Below are positions 7,623-15,800 of a DNA stretch of 34,138 bases, one piece after another. Made by a program: the position numbers and the translations under genes. The stretch's first letter is position 1. The number at the start of each line of letters is the position of its first letter. The notes under the pieces are model-generated. The model was not told where the DNA came from and made no database searches. It saw nothing but the letters and a program-made list of their open reading frames with translations. Source of the stretch: Anaerobium acetethylicum. GTDB lineage: Bacteria > Bacillota > Clostridia > Lachnospirales > Lachnospiraceae. The stretch covers positions 1 through 34,138 of the forward strand of contig NZ_FMKA01000036.1 in assembly GCF_900096945.1 (NCBI RefSeq), written 5' to 3'.

Positions 7623-8219
7623 ATGAAGAAAAAACTGATTTTTGCAACGGGCAACGAAGGAAAGATGAGAGAAATACGTATAATCCTGGAAGATACAGGG
7701 CTTGAAATCCTGTCGATGAAAGAGGCGGGAATAGATGTTGACATCGTAGAAGATGGATGCACATTTGAGGAAAATGCGATCATTAAGGCAAAAACAATAA
7801 TGGAGCTGACTGGAGAAATAGTTCTTGCAGACGATTCCGGCCTGGAAGTGGATTACTTGAATAAGGAACCGGGCATATACTCTGCAAGATATGCAGGGGA
7901 GATGACCCCATACAGCATCAAAAACCAGATGATTATAGACAGGCTTGAGGGCGTTCCGGACGAGAAAAGGACTGCAAGGTTCGTATGCGCCATTGCGGCG
8001 GCTTTTCCCAACGGAGAGGTGGCAACTGCCAGGGGAACCATAGAAGGAATGATCGGATATGAAGAGAAAGGCAGCAACGGATTCGGATATGACCCGATCT
8101 TCTATTTGCCTGATTATGGCTGCACGACAGCTGAGCTTACAATGGAACAGAAAAACGAAATAAGCCACAGAGGGAAGGCTTTACGTGAGATAAAGAAAGA
8201 GCTGGTGAAAAGGATATAA
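7623..8219 (+). CDS. rdgB: XTP/dITP diphosphatase (RdgB/HAM1 family)
   Basis: This 198-residue housekeeping enzyme hydrolyses non-canonical purine nucleotides (XTP, ITP, dITP) to monophosphates and pyrophosphate, keeping them out of DNA and RNA. The family pattern is complete: ATGNEGKMREI for substrate and phosphate contact, LADDSGLEVD for the metal and general base, SARYAGE, GSNGFGYDPIF and a C-terminal SHRGKAL. Length matches the usual 190-205. The ribosome site (GGTGG) is weak. It sits 91 bases before a small YfcE-type phosphodiesterase, a frequent pairing in Clostridia, and both are probably on one transcript. Confidence 0.94.
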   Translation: MKKKLIFATGNEGKMREIRIILEDTGLEILSMKEAGIDVDIVEDGCTFEENAIIKAKTIMELTGEIVLADDSGLEVDYLNKEPGIYSARYAGEMTPYSIKNQMIIDRLEGVPDEKRTARFVCAIAAAFPNGEVATARGTIEGMIGYEEKGSNGFGYDPIFYLPDYGCTTAELTMEQKNEISHRGKALREIKKELVKRI

Positions 8220-8310
8220 GCAAGCGAATGAGGAAGGGCTGACAACTTTTTGATGCTGGAAATGCATCGCAGGCACATCCAGAGTAAACAAAAAGGGGAG
8301 GAGTGACAAC

Positions 8311-8793
8311 ATGAAGATTTTGATTGTAAGCGATACCCATAAACATGATGAGAATCTGCTTAAGGTTCTTCAGAAGGTGGGAAAACTGGATATGCTCATA
8401 CATCTGGGAGATGTGGAGGGATCCGAGGATTATATACGCGCCATGGCAGACTGTCCTGTCGAGATGGTTTCGGGAAACAATGATTTTTTTTCCAACCTGG
8501 AAAGGGAGAAGGAGCTCAAGCTTGGAAAATACAGGACGCTGATTACCCATGGACATTATTACTATGTTTCAGTGGGCTTGGAAAATATAAAAAGAGAGGC
8601 CTCGGCAAGGAATATGAATATCGTGATGTTCGGACATACCCATAAGCCGCTCATTGATATTGATGATGACATCATTGCAATCAATCCGGGCAGCATATCC
8701 TATCCGCGCCAGGAAGGCCGTAAACCGACCTTTATTATCATGGAGATAGACAACAAGGGAGAGGCACATTTTACACTGAATTATCTGAAATGA
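8311..8793 (+). CDS. Small YfcE-type phosphodiesterase downstream of rdgB
   Basis: A 160-residue calcineurin-like phosphoesterase. Metal-site motifs are SDTHKHDE, HLGDVEG, GNND, THGH and GHTHKP. It matches the short MJ0936/YsnB-like branch rather than the 184-residue YfcE branch, so it is not a simple duplicate of the gene at 3482. GGGGAGGAG lies about 9 bases before the ATG. The tight rdgB neighbourhood matches the gene order rdgB-ysnB known from Bacillus. It is probably a cytoplasmic Mn-dependent phosphodiesterase with unknown natural substrate. Confidence 0.88.
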   Translation: MKILIVSDTHKHDENLLKVLQKVGKLDMLIHLGDVEGSEDYIRAMADCPVEMVSGNNDFFSNLEREKELKLGKYRTLITHGHYYYVSVGLENIKREASARNMNIVMFGHTHKPLIDIDDDIIAINPGSISYPRQEGRKPTFIIMEIDNKGEAHFTLNYLK

Positions 8794-8807
8794 GACCTTA
8801 GGAACTT

Positions 8808-8838
8808 TTCTAAACCCCGCATTTCTACGGGGTTAGAA
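8808..8838 (+). terminator. Hairpin after the rdgB-phosphodiesterase pair
   Basis: TTCTAAACCCCG (8808-8819) faces CGGGGTTAGAA (8828-8838) with one unpaired A. It is followed by G-rich sequence rather than T, so it is a likely but non-canonical terminator. Confidence 0.55.
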
Positions 8839-8878
8839 GGGGGAATGGGAGTAGTAACAAAAAAGATCAAAAATAATG

Positions 8879-8907
8879 TTGACATTATGATATTGCTGTT
8901 ATATAAT
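8879..8907 (+). promoter_or_regulatory. Consensus promoter of the second tRNA operon
   Basis: TTGACA (8879-8884), a 17-base spacer and TATAAT (8902-8907), a perfect sigma-A match. It lies about 40 bases before tRNA-Pro, as expected for a strong stable-RNA promoter. Confidence 0.92.
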
Positions 8908-8945
8908 ATATCTTGCGTCAGGGAAACAAGAAGACGTTGAAACAA

Positions 8946-9020
8946 CGGGGTGTGGCTCAGCTTGGCTAGAGCGCCTGGTTTGGGACCAGGAGGTCGCAGG
9001 TTCGAATCCTGTCACCCCGA
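8946..9020 (+). tRNA. tRNA-Pro (TGG)
   Basis: Acceptor CGGGGTG/CACCCCG and anticodon loop TTTGGGA giving TGG. First gene of the second tRNA operon. No encoded CCA. Confidence 0.96.
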
Positions 9021-9095
9021 TTATCTTTTGAACAGTGGTTTTGGAAGATGATTGATATTATATGATTAATTTGAAATTTGTTTCCATATTGATTT

Positions 9096-9166
9096 GCGGG
9101 TGTAGTTCAATGGTAGAACACTAGCCTTCCAAGCTAGATACGTGGGTTCGATTCCCATCACCCGCT
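9096..9166 (+). tRNA. tRNA-Gly (TCC)
   Basis: Acceptor GCGGGTG/CACCCGC, anticodon loop CTTCCAA giving TCC, discriminator T. No encoded CCA. Confidence 0.96.
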
Positions 9167-9243
9167 TACATTATGCACTGATATAAGTAAGATTAAGGAT
9201 ATCATGCAGATGTTGCTAAAGCGAATTGAAAAATTACGCATAT

Positions 9244-9317
9244 GTGTTTGTAGCTCAGTTGGATAGAGCATCGGCCTTCTAAGCCGAGGGTCTAGGGTTC
9301 GAATCCCTACAAGCACA
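9244..9317 (+). tRNA. tRNA-Arg (TCT)
   Basis: Acceptor GTGTTTG/CAAGCAC and anticodon loop CTTCTAA giving TCT, reading AGA and AGG. No encoded CCA. Confidence 0.96.
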
Positions 9318-9351
9318 GTAGTCGCTAAGTTTATCTTAGCGATTTGTCTAT

Positions 9352-9426
9352 GGTGGGTATAGCGCAGTTGGTTAGCGCGCCAGATTGTGGCTCTGGAGGC
9401 CGAGGGTTCGAATCCCTCTATCCACC
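9352..9426 (+). tRNA. tRNA-His (GTG)
   Basis: Acceptor GTGGGTA/TATCCAC with the extra G(-1) at 9352 facing C73 at 9426, the identity mark of tRNA-His. Anticodon loop TTGTGGC gives GTG. No encoded CCA. Confidence 0.96.
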
Positions 9427-9449
9427 CTGTTTCAGTTTGAAGTCTGTAT

Positions 9450-9521
9450 TGGGCTATCGCCAAGCGGTAAGGCACAGGACTTTGACTCCTGCAGTCGCTG
9501 GTTCGAATCCAGCTAGCCCAG
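9450..9521 (+). tRNA. tRNA-Gln (TTG)
   Basis: Acceptor TGGGCTA/TAGCCCA and anticodon loop CTTTGAC giving TTG. No encoded CCA. Confidence 0.96.
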
Positions 9522-9584
9522 TTTAAGAACAAATCTTAAATGGTTGTTCTTAACTGAAAAGGCAGCTTGCAGGTTAACATACAT

Positions 9585-9657
9585 GGGATATTAGCTCAGT
9601 TGGTAGAGCACTAGACTTTTAATCTAGGTGTCCCGGGTTCGAGCCCCGGATGTCTCA
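9585..9657 (+). tRNA. tRNA-Lys (TTT)
   Basis: Acceptor GGGATAT/ATGTCTC, with two G-T pairs, and anticodon loop CTTTTAA giving TTT. No encoded CCA. Confidence 0.94.
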
Positions 9658-9700
9658 TTACTTATATAAATAGTAATTTTATAAGTTTCATGTTTTATAT

Positions 9701-9780
9701 GCGGATGTGGCGGAACTGGCAGACGCGCTAGACTTAGGATCTAGTGGGAGACCGTGCAGGTTCGATTCCTGTCATCCGCA
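9701..9780 (+). tRNA. tRNA-Leu (TAG)
   Basis: A class II tRNA with acceptor GCGGATG/CATCCGC and anticodon loop CTTAGGA giving TAG. Last of the operon. The accessory stretch starts just downstream. No encoded CCA. Confidence 0.96.
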
Positions 9781-9789
9781 TTATTCAAC

Positions 9790-9830
9790 GGTTTTGGCAC
9801 CTTGTAGGAAGGTGCTGAGGCCTTTTTTTT
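9790..9830 (+). terminator. Terminator of the second tRNA operon
   Basis: A 14-bp stem including GCACCTT/AAGGTGC (9790-9803 with 9809-9822, outer part with G-T pairs) is followed by eight T. It ends transcription 10 bases after tRNA-Leu. Confidence 0.9.
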
Positions 9831-9834
9831 ATGC

Positions 9835-9857
9835 TTTGACCACAATTTTGACCACAG
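9835..9857. repeat. Tandem TTTGACCACA repeat after tRNA-Leu
   Basis: TTTGACCACAA (9835-9845) and TTTTGACCACAG (9846-9857) stand in tandem just after the tRNA operon terminator. Such short repeats near tRNA 3' ends can be traces of integrase attachment, but no integrase gene is visible. Confidence 0.55.
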
Positions 9858-10006
9858 TTAGATTTTGGTTAATATTTTATGATTGCTATATCTATGAGTA
9901 ACGTATGTGGAAAACAGCAGATGATATGTTAACTGGTGCGGTACAGGTGAAAACCAAACATTGATAAAAGCGAATATATATTTTTGAAAAAATTATTAAT
10001 GTATAT

Positions 10007-10049
10007 AGAAGAATACTTCTTCTTGACTAAAAAGGAAAATTGATATAAA
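10007..10049 (+). promoter_or_regulatory. Possible promoter and operator of the AraB-type gene
   Basis: TTGACT (10023-10028) and TATAAA (10044-10049) have a short 15-base spacer. An inverted repeat AGAAG-AATA-CTTCT (10007-10020) lies just upstream and could bind a regulator such as the ROK protein. Confidence 0.4.
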
Positions 10050-10102
10050 CTTCTTAATATGAATACACTTATAAAAACAGATTTAAAAATAAGGAGAATA
10101 TC

Positions 10103-11779
10103 ATGAATCAAAAATATGTAATAGGTTTAGATTATGGAACGCTATCAGGGCGTGCTGTTTTGGCACGATGCAATAATGGTGAAATTGTAGCAACTGCGGT
10201 TAAAGCTTATTCTCATGGGGTTATGGATCAGTATTTACCAGATGGCTATACAAAATTACCGGTAAATTGGGCACTAGAACATCCACAGGATTATCTGGAT
10301 GTGCTGGATATAACAATACCGAAATTGTTGCATGACAGTGGTATAGCAAAAGAGGATATAATTGGAATTTCCATAGACTTTACATCATGTACAGTTTTAC
10401 CTATAGATAAAAATGGCGTTCCGCTGTGTATGCATCCTGAATTCATACACAGGCCCAATGCATATGTGAAATTATGGAAACATCATGGAGCTCAGCAGGA
10501 AGCGGATCAAATTAATGCCTTATTAGAATCTAGAAATGAAATTACAAGTCCTCGGTTTGGAGGACGTATTTCGTCAGAACTTTTGATACCTAAAGTGTTG
10601 GAGATAATTCGTAATGATTACGAGGTTTATGAAGCAGCAGATGAGATTTTAGAGGCAGGGGATTGGTTAACCCGTTTGCTTACTGGTTCACAAAAACGAA
10701 GTGGATCTATGGCTGGATATAAAGCATGGTGGCTCCCAGAAGAAGGATATCCCAAAACCGATTTTTATGCTGCACTGGATACTCGTATGGAGAATATTGT
10801 TGAAGATAAACTTTCAGGTGATATTTGCCCGGTAGGAGGGAAAATCGGAGTACTTTCAGAAGAATGGGGAAATCGACTTGGATTAATGCAGGGGATGGCA
10901 GTAGGTGCAAGCATTATTGACTCTCATGCAGGTGCTCCAGGAAGCGGAATTAGACAAAAGGGACAAATGATGTTAGTTGTAGGTACATCCAGTGTTATGG
11001 TAGCATTAAGTGATAAACCCTATGCTAAAAAAGGTGTTTGTGGGGCACTTAAGGGTGGCATTATACCTGGGTATTATGCATTGGAATCGGGTTTGGCTGC
11101 TGTTGGAGATATGTTAGGCTGGTTTGTTGAACGGTGTGTACCGGAATCCTATGCAAATTTAGCCAAAGAAGAGAATGTCAGTGTTCACGAACTTTTGACT
11201 AAATTAGGACTCAGGTGTAATGCAGGCTCAAGTGGACTGCTGGCTTTAGATTGGTGGAACGGAAATAAAACGCCTCATGTGGATGGAGATTTGTCAGGAG
11301 TTATTTTAGGTATGACACTTCGAACGAAACCGGAAGAGATTTATCGTGCACTTATTGAATCTACAGCTTATGGAACCCGTATGATCATTGAGACATTTGA
11401 AGAAGCTGGAATTGAAATCGCTGAAATTATTGCAAGCGGTGGTATTGCGGAGAAGAACCCGCTATTTATGCAGATATATGCAGATGTAACTGGAAAAGCC
11501 ATTAAACTTGCTGCCAGCAATCAAACAGCCGCTTTGGGATCGGCTATATATGCAGCGGTAGCAGCTGGAAAAGAAAAAGGCGGATATGCTTCACTTGGAG
11601 AAGCAGTAATGGCTATGAGCGGGGTGAAGGATTTGATTTACCATCCGATTGATGAAAACAAAATTGTCTATGAAAGACTTTACGAAGAATACAAAACTCT
11701 AAGTGATTATTTTGGACCAAAGGAAAATGGAGTTTTGAAGCGTCTATATGAAATAAAAGTAGAACAAACACGATATTAA
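10103..11779 (+). CDS. araB: Ribulokinase-like FGGY kinase (AraB type)
   Basis: A 558-residue FGGY sugar kinase closely resembling Bacillus AraB throughout. It starts IGLDYGTLSGRAVL (phosphate-binding loop) and has GISIDFTSCTVLPID, YVKLWKHHGAQ, GLLALDWWNGN, ESTAYGTRMIIETF and IIASGGIAEKNPLFMQIYAD. AraB-type enzymes phosphorylate ribulose (L or D) and some pentitols with ATP. Positions usually reading GTSTC and DAH in remembered AraB proteins read GTSSV and DSHAG here, so substrate choice may differ. The ATG follows AAGGAG. No AraA or AraD is adjacent. The polyol dehydrogenase and transketolase nearby suggest the product enters the pentose phosphate pathway. The annotation as an AraB homologue is firm; L-ribulose as the natural substrate is not. 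Confidence 0.9.
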   Translation: MNQKYVIGLDYGTLSGRAVLARCNNGEIVATAVKAYSHGVMDQYLPDGYTKLPVNWALEHPQDYLDVLDITIPKLLHDSGIAKEDIIGISIDFTSCTVLPIDKNGVPLCMHPEFIHRPNAYVKLWKHHGAQQEADQINALLESRNEITSPRFGGRISSELLIPKVLEIIRNDYEVYEAADEILEAGDWLTRLLTGSQKRSGSMAGYKAWWLPEEGYPKTDFYAALDTRMENIVEDKLSGDICPVGGKIGVLSEEWGNRLGLMQGMAVGASIIDSHAGAPGSGIRQKGQMMLVVGTSSVMVALSDKPYAKKGVCGALKGGIIPGYYALESGLAAVGDMLGWFVERCVPESYANLAKEENVSVHELLTKLGLRCNAGSSGLLALDWWNGNKTPHVDGDLSGVILGMTLRTKPEEIYRALIESTAYGTRMIIETFEEAGIEIAEIIASGGIAEKNPLFMQIYADVTGKAIKLAASNQTAALGSAIYAAVAAGKEKGGYASLGEAVMAMSGVKDLIYHPIDENKIVYERLYEEYKTLSDYFGPKENGVLKRLYEIKVEQTRY

Positions 11780-11810
11780 AAAGATACTTATTAAATTACT
11801 TTTTAAAAAA

Positions 11811-11840
11811 TTGACAAATAAGTGTCAAAGAATCTATAAT
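11811..11840 (+). promoter_or_regulatory. Promoter with overlapping palindrome for the ROK regulator
   Basis: TTGACA (11811-11816), an 18-base spacer and TATAAT (11835-11840). The -35 is one arm of a perfect inverted repeat TTGACA-AATAAG-TGTCAA (11811-11828), a position suited to autorepression. Confidence 0.75.
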
Positions 11841-11888
11841 GTTATTATGAAGTTAGAAAATCTATTAGTATAGGATAAGGATTATTTT

Positions 11889-13010
11889 ATGGGAAGAAAT
11901 AATATTGAAGTTAAGAAAATGAATCGAAATAGTATTTATACTTATATCTTAAAAGGCTCAGTGGTTTCGAAACATGAGATCGCGCAGTCTTTGCAACTGA
12001 GTATTCCTACGGTAGCGCAAGGTTTACAAGATTTGCAAGAACTGAGTCTGGTAACGGAAGAGGGGATGTTGAATTCCACCGGTGGCCGTAAGGCAAAAGG
12101 ATATATGTGTATCCGAGATGCCAAAGTCGCAATAGGAATGGATATTACAGAGAATCATATCAGCCTGGTCATGCTTGACTTGGCAGGACAGATTATACTG
12201 TCTAAACGTAAACGAATAGAGGTGCATGATGACGAGAAGTTTTATCTTGCCTTGAAAAATGAGGTGGAAGAGCTGATCGAAAATAGTGGAATAAATCGGG
12301 ATAGAATTCTTGGCATGGGCATTTCGCTGCCTGCCATTGTTGATGAAACAGGACAAAAGATATATGCATTGTATGAGAAAATGAGCATTTCAAAAGAGTT
12401 TTATCATATCATGACACAGTATTTTGAGTTTCCGATTATATTAACGAATGATGCAAACAGTAGTGGAAAAGCTGAACTGGGATTGCGCGGTGATTACGAA
12501 AATAGTGTTTATTTTTCTCTCAGTCATACTATGGGAGGGGCAATTTTTATTAATGGACAGTTGTTTGGAGGAAATGATCAGCGAGGCGGAGAAATAGGAC
12601 ACATGACGTTAATTCCTGGTGGACGGCAATGCTATTGTGGACGCAAAGGCTGTGCGGATGCATACTGTGCATCTAAGGTGCTGTCGGATGCGGTGAATGG
12701 TAGTATTGAAGATTTCTTTAAGCAGTTAGAACAGGGAGATGAGCACTGTAAGCAAGTATGGAATGAATATTTAGACTATTTAGCTCTTGAAGTGCACAAT
12801 TTACATATAGTTTTTGATTGCTATATTGTTATAGGGGGGTATGTCGGACAGTATATAAATCATTATATTCATGATTTAAGAAGACGAGTACAAAAGATAG
12901 ATACCTATATTGAAGATGCATCATTTTTACAAGCATCTGCTTTGAAATATGAGGCTCCAGCGATAGGGGCTGCATCTGTTTTTATCGAACAATTTAAAGA
13001 GCAAGTATAA
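11889..13010 (+). CDS. ROK-family transcriptional regulator (XylR/NagC type)
   Basis: A 373-residue regulator. Residues ~10-65 form a winged helix (VSKHEIAQSLQLSIPTVAQG), then a ROK sugar-kinase-like effector domain from about residue 75. The ROK zinc motif CYCGRKGCADAYC is intact. The ATP-site loop is present but regulators of this type usually sense a free sugar without phosphorylating it. It lies between the AraB-type gene and the dehydrogenase/ABC operon in the same direction and has its own promoter with an overlapping palindrome, so it probably represses this locus until its pentose or polyol ligand is present. The start is the ATG after AAGGATTATTTT. A strong terminator follows. Confidence 0.88.
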   Translation: MGRNNIEVKKMNRNSIYTYILKGSVVSKHEIAQSLQLSIPTVAQGLQDLQELSLVTEEGMLNSTGGRKAKGYMCIRDAKVAIGMDITENHISLVMLDLAGQIILSKRKRIEVHDDEKFYLALKNEVEELIENSGINRDRILGMGISLPAIVDETGQKIYALYEKMSISKEFYHIMTQYFEFPIILTNDANSSGKAELGLRGDYENSVYFSLSHTMGGAIFINGQLFGGNDQRGGEIGHMTLIPGGRQCYCGRKGCADAYCASKVLSDAVNGSIEDFFKQLEQGDEHCKQVWNEYLDYLALEVHNLHIVFDCYIVIGGYVGQYINHYIHDLRRRVQKIDTYIEDASFLQASALKYEAPAIGAASVFIEQFKEQV

Positions 13011-13029
13011 TAAATTTGAAAAGTAAAAG

Positions 13030-13077
13030 ATACTCCTTACAATTTGGCGTTTTAACTAAATTGTAAGGGGTATTTTT
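13030..13077 (+). terminator. Terminator after the ROK regulator
   Basis: A 16-bp stem (13030-13045 with 13058-13073) around a 12-base loop ends in five T. It isolates the regulator gene from the next operon. Confidence 0.92.
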
Positions 13078-13117
13078 GTTGCTGATGTACAAAAACAATA
13101 ATAAGCTTCATTTTTTG

Positions 13118-13173
13118 TTGACTTATTTACGCAATGTGATTATAATGAAATTACATTTAAAAACGATTTTAAA
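13118..13173 (+). promoter_or_regulatory. Promoter and operator-like sites of the dehydrogenase-ABC operon
   Basis: TTGACT (13118-13123), a 17-base spacer and TATAAT (13141-13146). A palindrome-like TTTAAAAACGATTTTAAA (13156-13173) lies near the expected transcription start and resembles a LacI/CcpA-type operator with two departures from the cre consensus. TGTGATT/AATTACA (13135-13155 region) is a second imperfect inverted repeat over the -10. Confidence 0.75.
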
Positions 13174-13202
13174 AAGTGGTATAACAAGAAGGGAGATACA
13201 AA

Positions 13203-14234
13203 ATGAAGGCAATGGTAACAACGGGAGCAAGGCAAATGGTAGTGCGTGAAGTGGAATGTCCAAGGCCAGCTTCAGGTCAGGTGCAGGTAAAATTAGAATA
13301 CTGTGGTATTTGCGGATCAGATGTACATTACTATAAAGATGGTAAAGTTGGAGATCATGTTTTAGATCACGATATTGTTCTTGGTCATGAGGTGGCGGGA
13401 ATGGTATCAGAAGTTGGAGAAGGAGTTACAGATTTAAAGGTTGGTGATCGTGTAGCTTTGGAACCTGGCATTGCTTGTGGAAAATGTATTTTTTGTAAAT
13501 CTGGGCATTACAATTTATGCCGAGAAATGAAGTTTTTTGCGGATCCACCTACACCTGGGGCACTGCAGGAATATGTGGTTCATCCGGCTGATTTGTGCTT
13601 TAAATTGCCAGAGAATGTTTCTTCTATGGAGGGCGCACTGGTTGAACCGTTGTCAGTTGGTCTTCATGCTGCAGGAACGGGCGATGTAAAACTTGGACAA
13701 AACGTGTTGATTTTAGGAACTGGATGCATCGGACTTGTTACATTATTGGCATGTAAGGCAAGGGGGGCTGCTAAAATTGTAGTAGTTGATTTATATGATA
13801 AACGTCTTGAATTTGCTAAAAAACTGGGAGCGACACACGTAATCAACGCAAAAAAGGAAGATGTTAAAAAAAGAGTAGATGAAATTTTTAACGGCGAGGG
13901 AGCAGATGTGGTTCTTGAAACAGCGGGTTCGGTTATCACGATTGCTCAAACACCATTCCTTACAAAGGCAGGTGGAACCATTGTCATAGTAGGACAATCT
14001 GCTCAAAGTGAAGTTTCTTATAACTTCTCTGAAGTGATAGTAAAGGAATTGACAATTAAGTCTATTTTCCGTTATCGTAATTCATATCCAGTAGCAATCG
14101 CGGCTATAAGCAGTGGTGCTATTGATGTAAAGCAGATTGTAACACATGAGTTTTCTTTTGAAGATTCTAAAATGGGATTTGATACGGTTATTGAAGATGC
14201 AGAAAATGTTGTAAAGGCTGTTATCAAATTTTAA
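13203..14234 (+). CDS. Zinc-dependent polyol dehydrogenase (sorbitol/xylitol dehydrogenase type)
   Basis: A 343-residue MDR-family alcohol dehydrogenase. The catalytic zinc region includes CGICGSDVHYY and GHEVAG; the structural zinc site is the four-Cys CGKCIFCKSGHYNLC; the NAD-binding Rossmann start is GTGCIGL, and an acidic Asp after the second strand (VVVDLYD) favours NAD over NADP. Relatives oxidise sorbitol, xylitol, L-arabinitol or ribitol to the 2-keto sugar. First gene of an operon leading into the ABC importer, with its own promoter and a GGGAG site. With the AraB-type kinase it could make a ketopentose from an imported pentitol. The exact substrate is inferred from context. Confidence 0.9.
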   Translation: MKAMVTTGARQMVVREVECPRPASGQVQVKLEYCGICGSDVHYYKDGKVGDHVLDHDIVLGHEVAGMVSEVGEGVTDLKVGDRVALEPGIACGKCIFCKSGHYNLCREMKFFADPPTPGALQEYVVHPADLCFKLPENVSSMEGALVEPLSVGLHAAGTGDVKLGQNVLILGTGCIGLVTLLACKARGAAKIVVVDLYDKRLEFAKKLGATHVINAKKEDVKKRVDEIFNGEGADVVLETAGSVITIAQTPFLTKAGGTIVIVGQSAQSEVSYNFSEVIVKELTIKSIFRYRNSYPVAIAAISSGAIDVKQIVTHEFSFEDSKMGFDTVIEDAENVVKAVIKF

Positions 14235-14273
14235 ATATTTGGAATCAACAAAATGTTTTGAAAGGAGAAGATT

Positions 14274-15764
14274 ATGGCAGATAACATCAAAATGGAGGTG
14301 CGACATATCTCGAAATCGTTTCCAGGTGTTAAGGCATTAGACGATGTTAATTTTAAACTAAAAAAAGGTACGGTTCATGTGCTTTGCGGTGAAAACGGAG
14401 CCGGAAAATCAACATTGATGAAGATTTTATATGGGATTTACCATCAGGACGAAGGAGAGATAATTGTTGACGGGAAAGTAGTGAAAATAGCAAATCCTAT
14501 TGATGCAAGAAATCAAGGAATCTCCATGATTTTCCAGGAATTATCTTTCGTATCAGATATGACATTAGAAGAAAATCTGTTTTTGGGCCGTTGGATTAAA
14601 AAAAATGCTTGCCTTATTGACTGGGAGAAGATACGTGATGAGACCAAAAAATTATTAGAGAAGGAGGGCTTGCCATATAAACCGGATACACCACTTAGAT
14701 CTATGAGTGTTTCCAATATTCAAATGATTGAAATTTTGAAAGCAGTGTCCTTCAATGCTGAAATTTTAATTATGGATGAGCCAACTTCTTCTATTTCTAA
14801 CAAGGATGTGGAATCTTTAATCAGCAAAATCGAGGAACTTCGTTCGCGTGGCATGAGCATTATCTACATTTCACATAAGATGGATGAAATATTCCGAATT
14901 GCAGATGAAATTACAATTCTTAGAGATGGGAAAACGATTACCACACTTCAAAAGGATGAAACCAATATCGATCAGGTTATTGAATTGATGGTTGGCCGTA
15001 AATTGGAAAATCAATATCCGAAAGAAATTATGGAAATTGGTGAAGAAATTTTCAAAGTAGAACATTTGACGAAGCAAGGCGTATTCGAGGATATTAACTT
15101 CAATGTAAAGCGTGGAGAAATTGTTGGATTTGCAGGACTTGTTGGTGCCGGAAGAACAGAAACTATGAATACATTATTCGGTTTAGATACTTATGACTCT
15201 GGTGATGTTTATCTGAATAGAAAGCCAATTCAGGTTAGGAATGTACGAGAAGCTATTGCCAATGGGATTGCGATGGTCACGGAAGACCGACGAAGGTATG
15301 GTATCATTCCGGTGCGAAGTGTAATGGAAAATGCTTCTCTTGCAACATTAAAAAAATATTTTGCCGGTGGACGCAGGCATAAACATGAAGAGATAAAAGA
15401 TATATCAGAGGTTTTCGAAAAAGTCCGAGTGAAAACGCCTTCTTTAGAAACGCCAATAAAAAGCCTTAGTGGCGGTAATCAGCAGAAAGTAATTCTGGCA
15501 AAGTGGTTGCTTTGTAACAGTGAAGTCATGATTATGGATGAACCTACTCGTGGTATTGATGTAGGAGCAAAGAAAGAGATCTATGAACTGATTGGAGATT
15601 TTGCAAAAAATGGCAAGGGAATTATAATGATTTCTTCGGAACTTCCAGAACTGATGGGTATGTGTGACAGAATATATGTCATGAAAGAAGGTAAAATAAC
15701 AGGTTGTCTGGAAAATAGGGAAATCTTTTCTCAGGAGCAGATCATGAACTATGCTGTATCATAA
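14274..15764 (+). CDS. Sugar ABC transporter ATPase (RbsA/XylG/AraG class)
   Basis: A 496-residue double-ATPase subunit that powers a CUT2-class pentose importer from the cytoplasmic face. The first half has Walker A GENGAGKST and Walker B ILIMDEPTSS. The second half has the class-typical degenerate Walker A GLVGAGRTE, signature LSGGNQQK and Walker B VMIMDEPTRG. Only one ATPase subunit is needed for a full CUT2 transporter, and none of its motifs is broken. It starts 40 bases after the dehydrogenase, with AAGGAGA before ATG, and is followed by permease and binding protein in the standard order. Substrate is not readable from this subunit; ribose, xylose, arabinose or a pentitol are candidates. 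Confidence 0.93.
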   Translation: MADNIKMEVRHISKSFPGVKALDDVNFKLKKGTVHVLCGENGAGKSTLMKILYGIYHQDEGEIIVDGKVVKIANPIDARNQGISMIFQELSFVSDMTLEENLFLGRWIKKNACLIDWEKIRDETKKLLEKEGLPYKPDTPLRSMSVSNIQMIEILKAVSFNAEILIMDEPTSSISNKDVESLISKIEELRSRGMSIIYISHKMDEIFRIADEITILRDGKTITTLQKDETNIDQVIELMVGRKLENQYPKEIMEIGEEIFKVEHLTKQGVFEDINFNVKRGEIVGFAGLVGAGRTETMNTLFGLDTYDSGDVYLNRKPIQVRNVREAIANGIAMVTEDRRRYGIIPVRSVMENASLATLKKYFAGGRRHKHEEIKDISEVFEKVRVKTPSLETPIKSLSGGNQQKVILAKWLLCNSEVMIMDEPTRGIDVGAKKEIYELIGDFAKNGKGIIMISSELPELMGMCDRIYVMKEGKITGCLENREIFSQEQIMNYAVS

Positions 15765-15800
15765 GCATGAAGCGTTGAAATAAATACAAGGAGATTTATA

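Noticed and set aside
9158-9526. Open frames over the tRNA genes
   Set aside because: They are by-products of tRNA sequence on both strands and have no ribosome sites.
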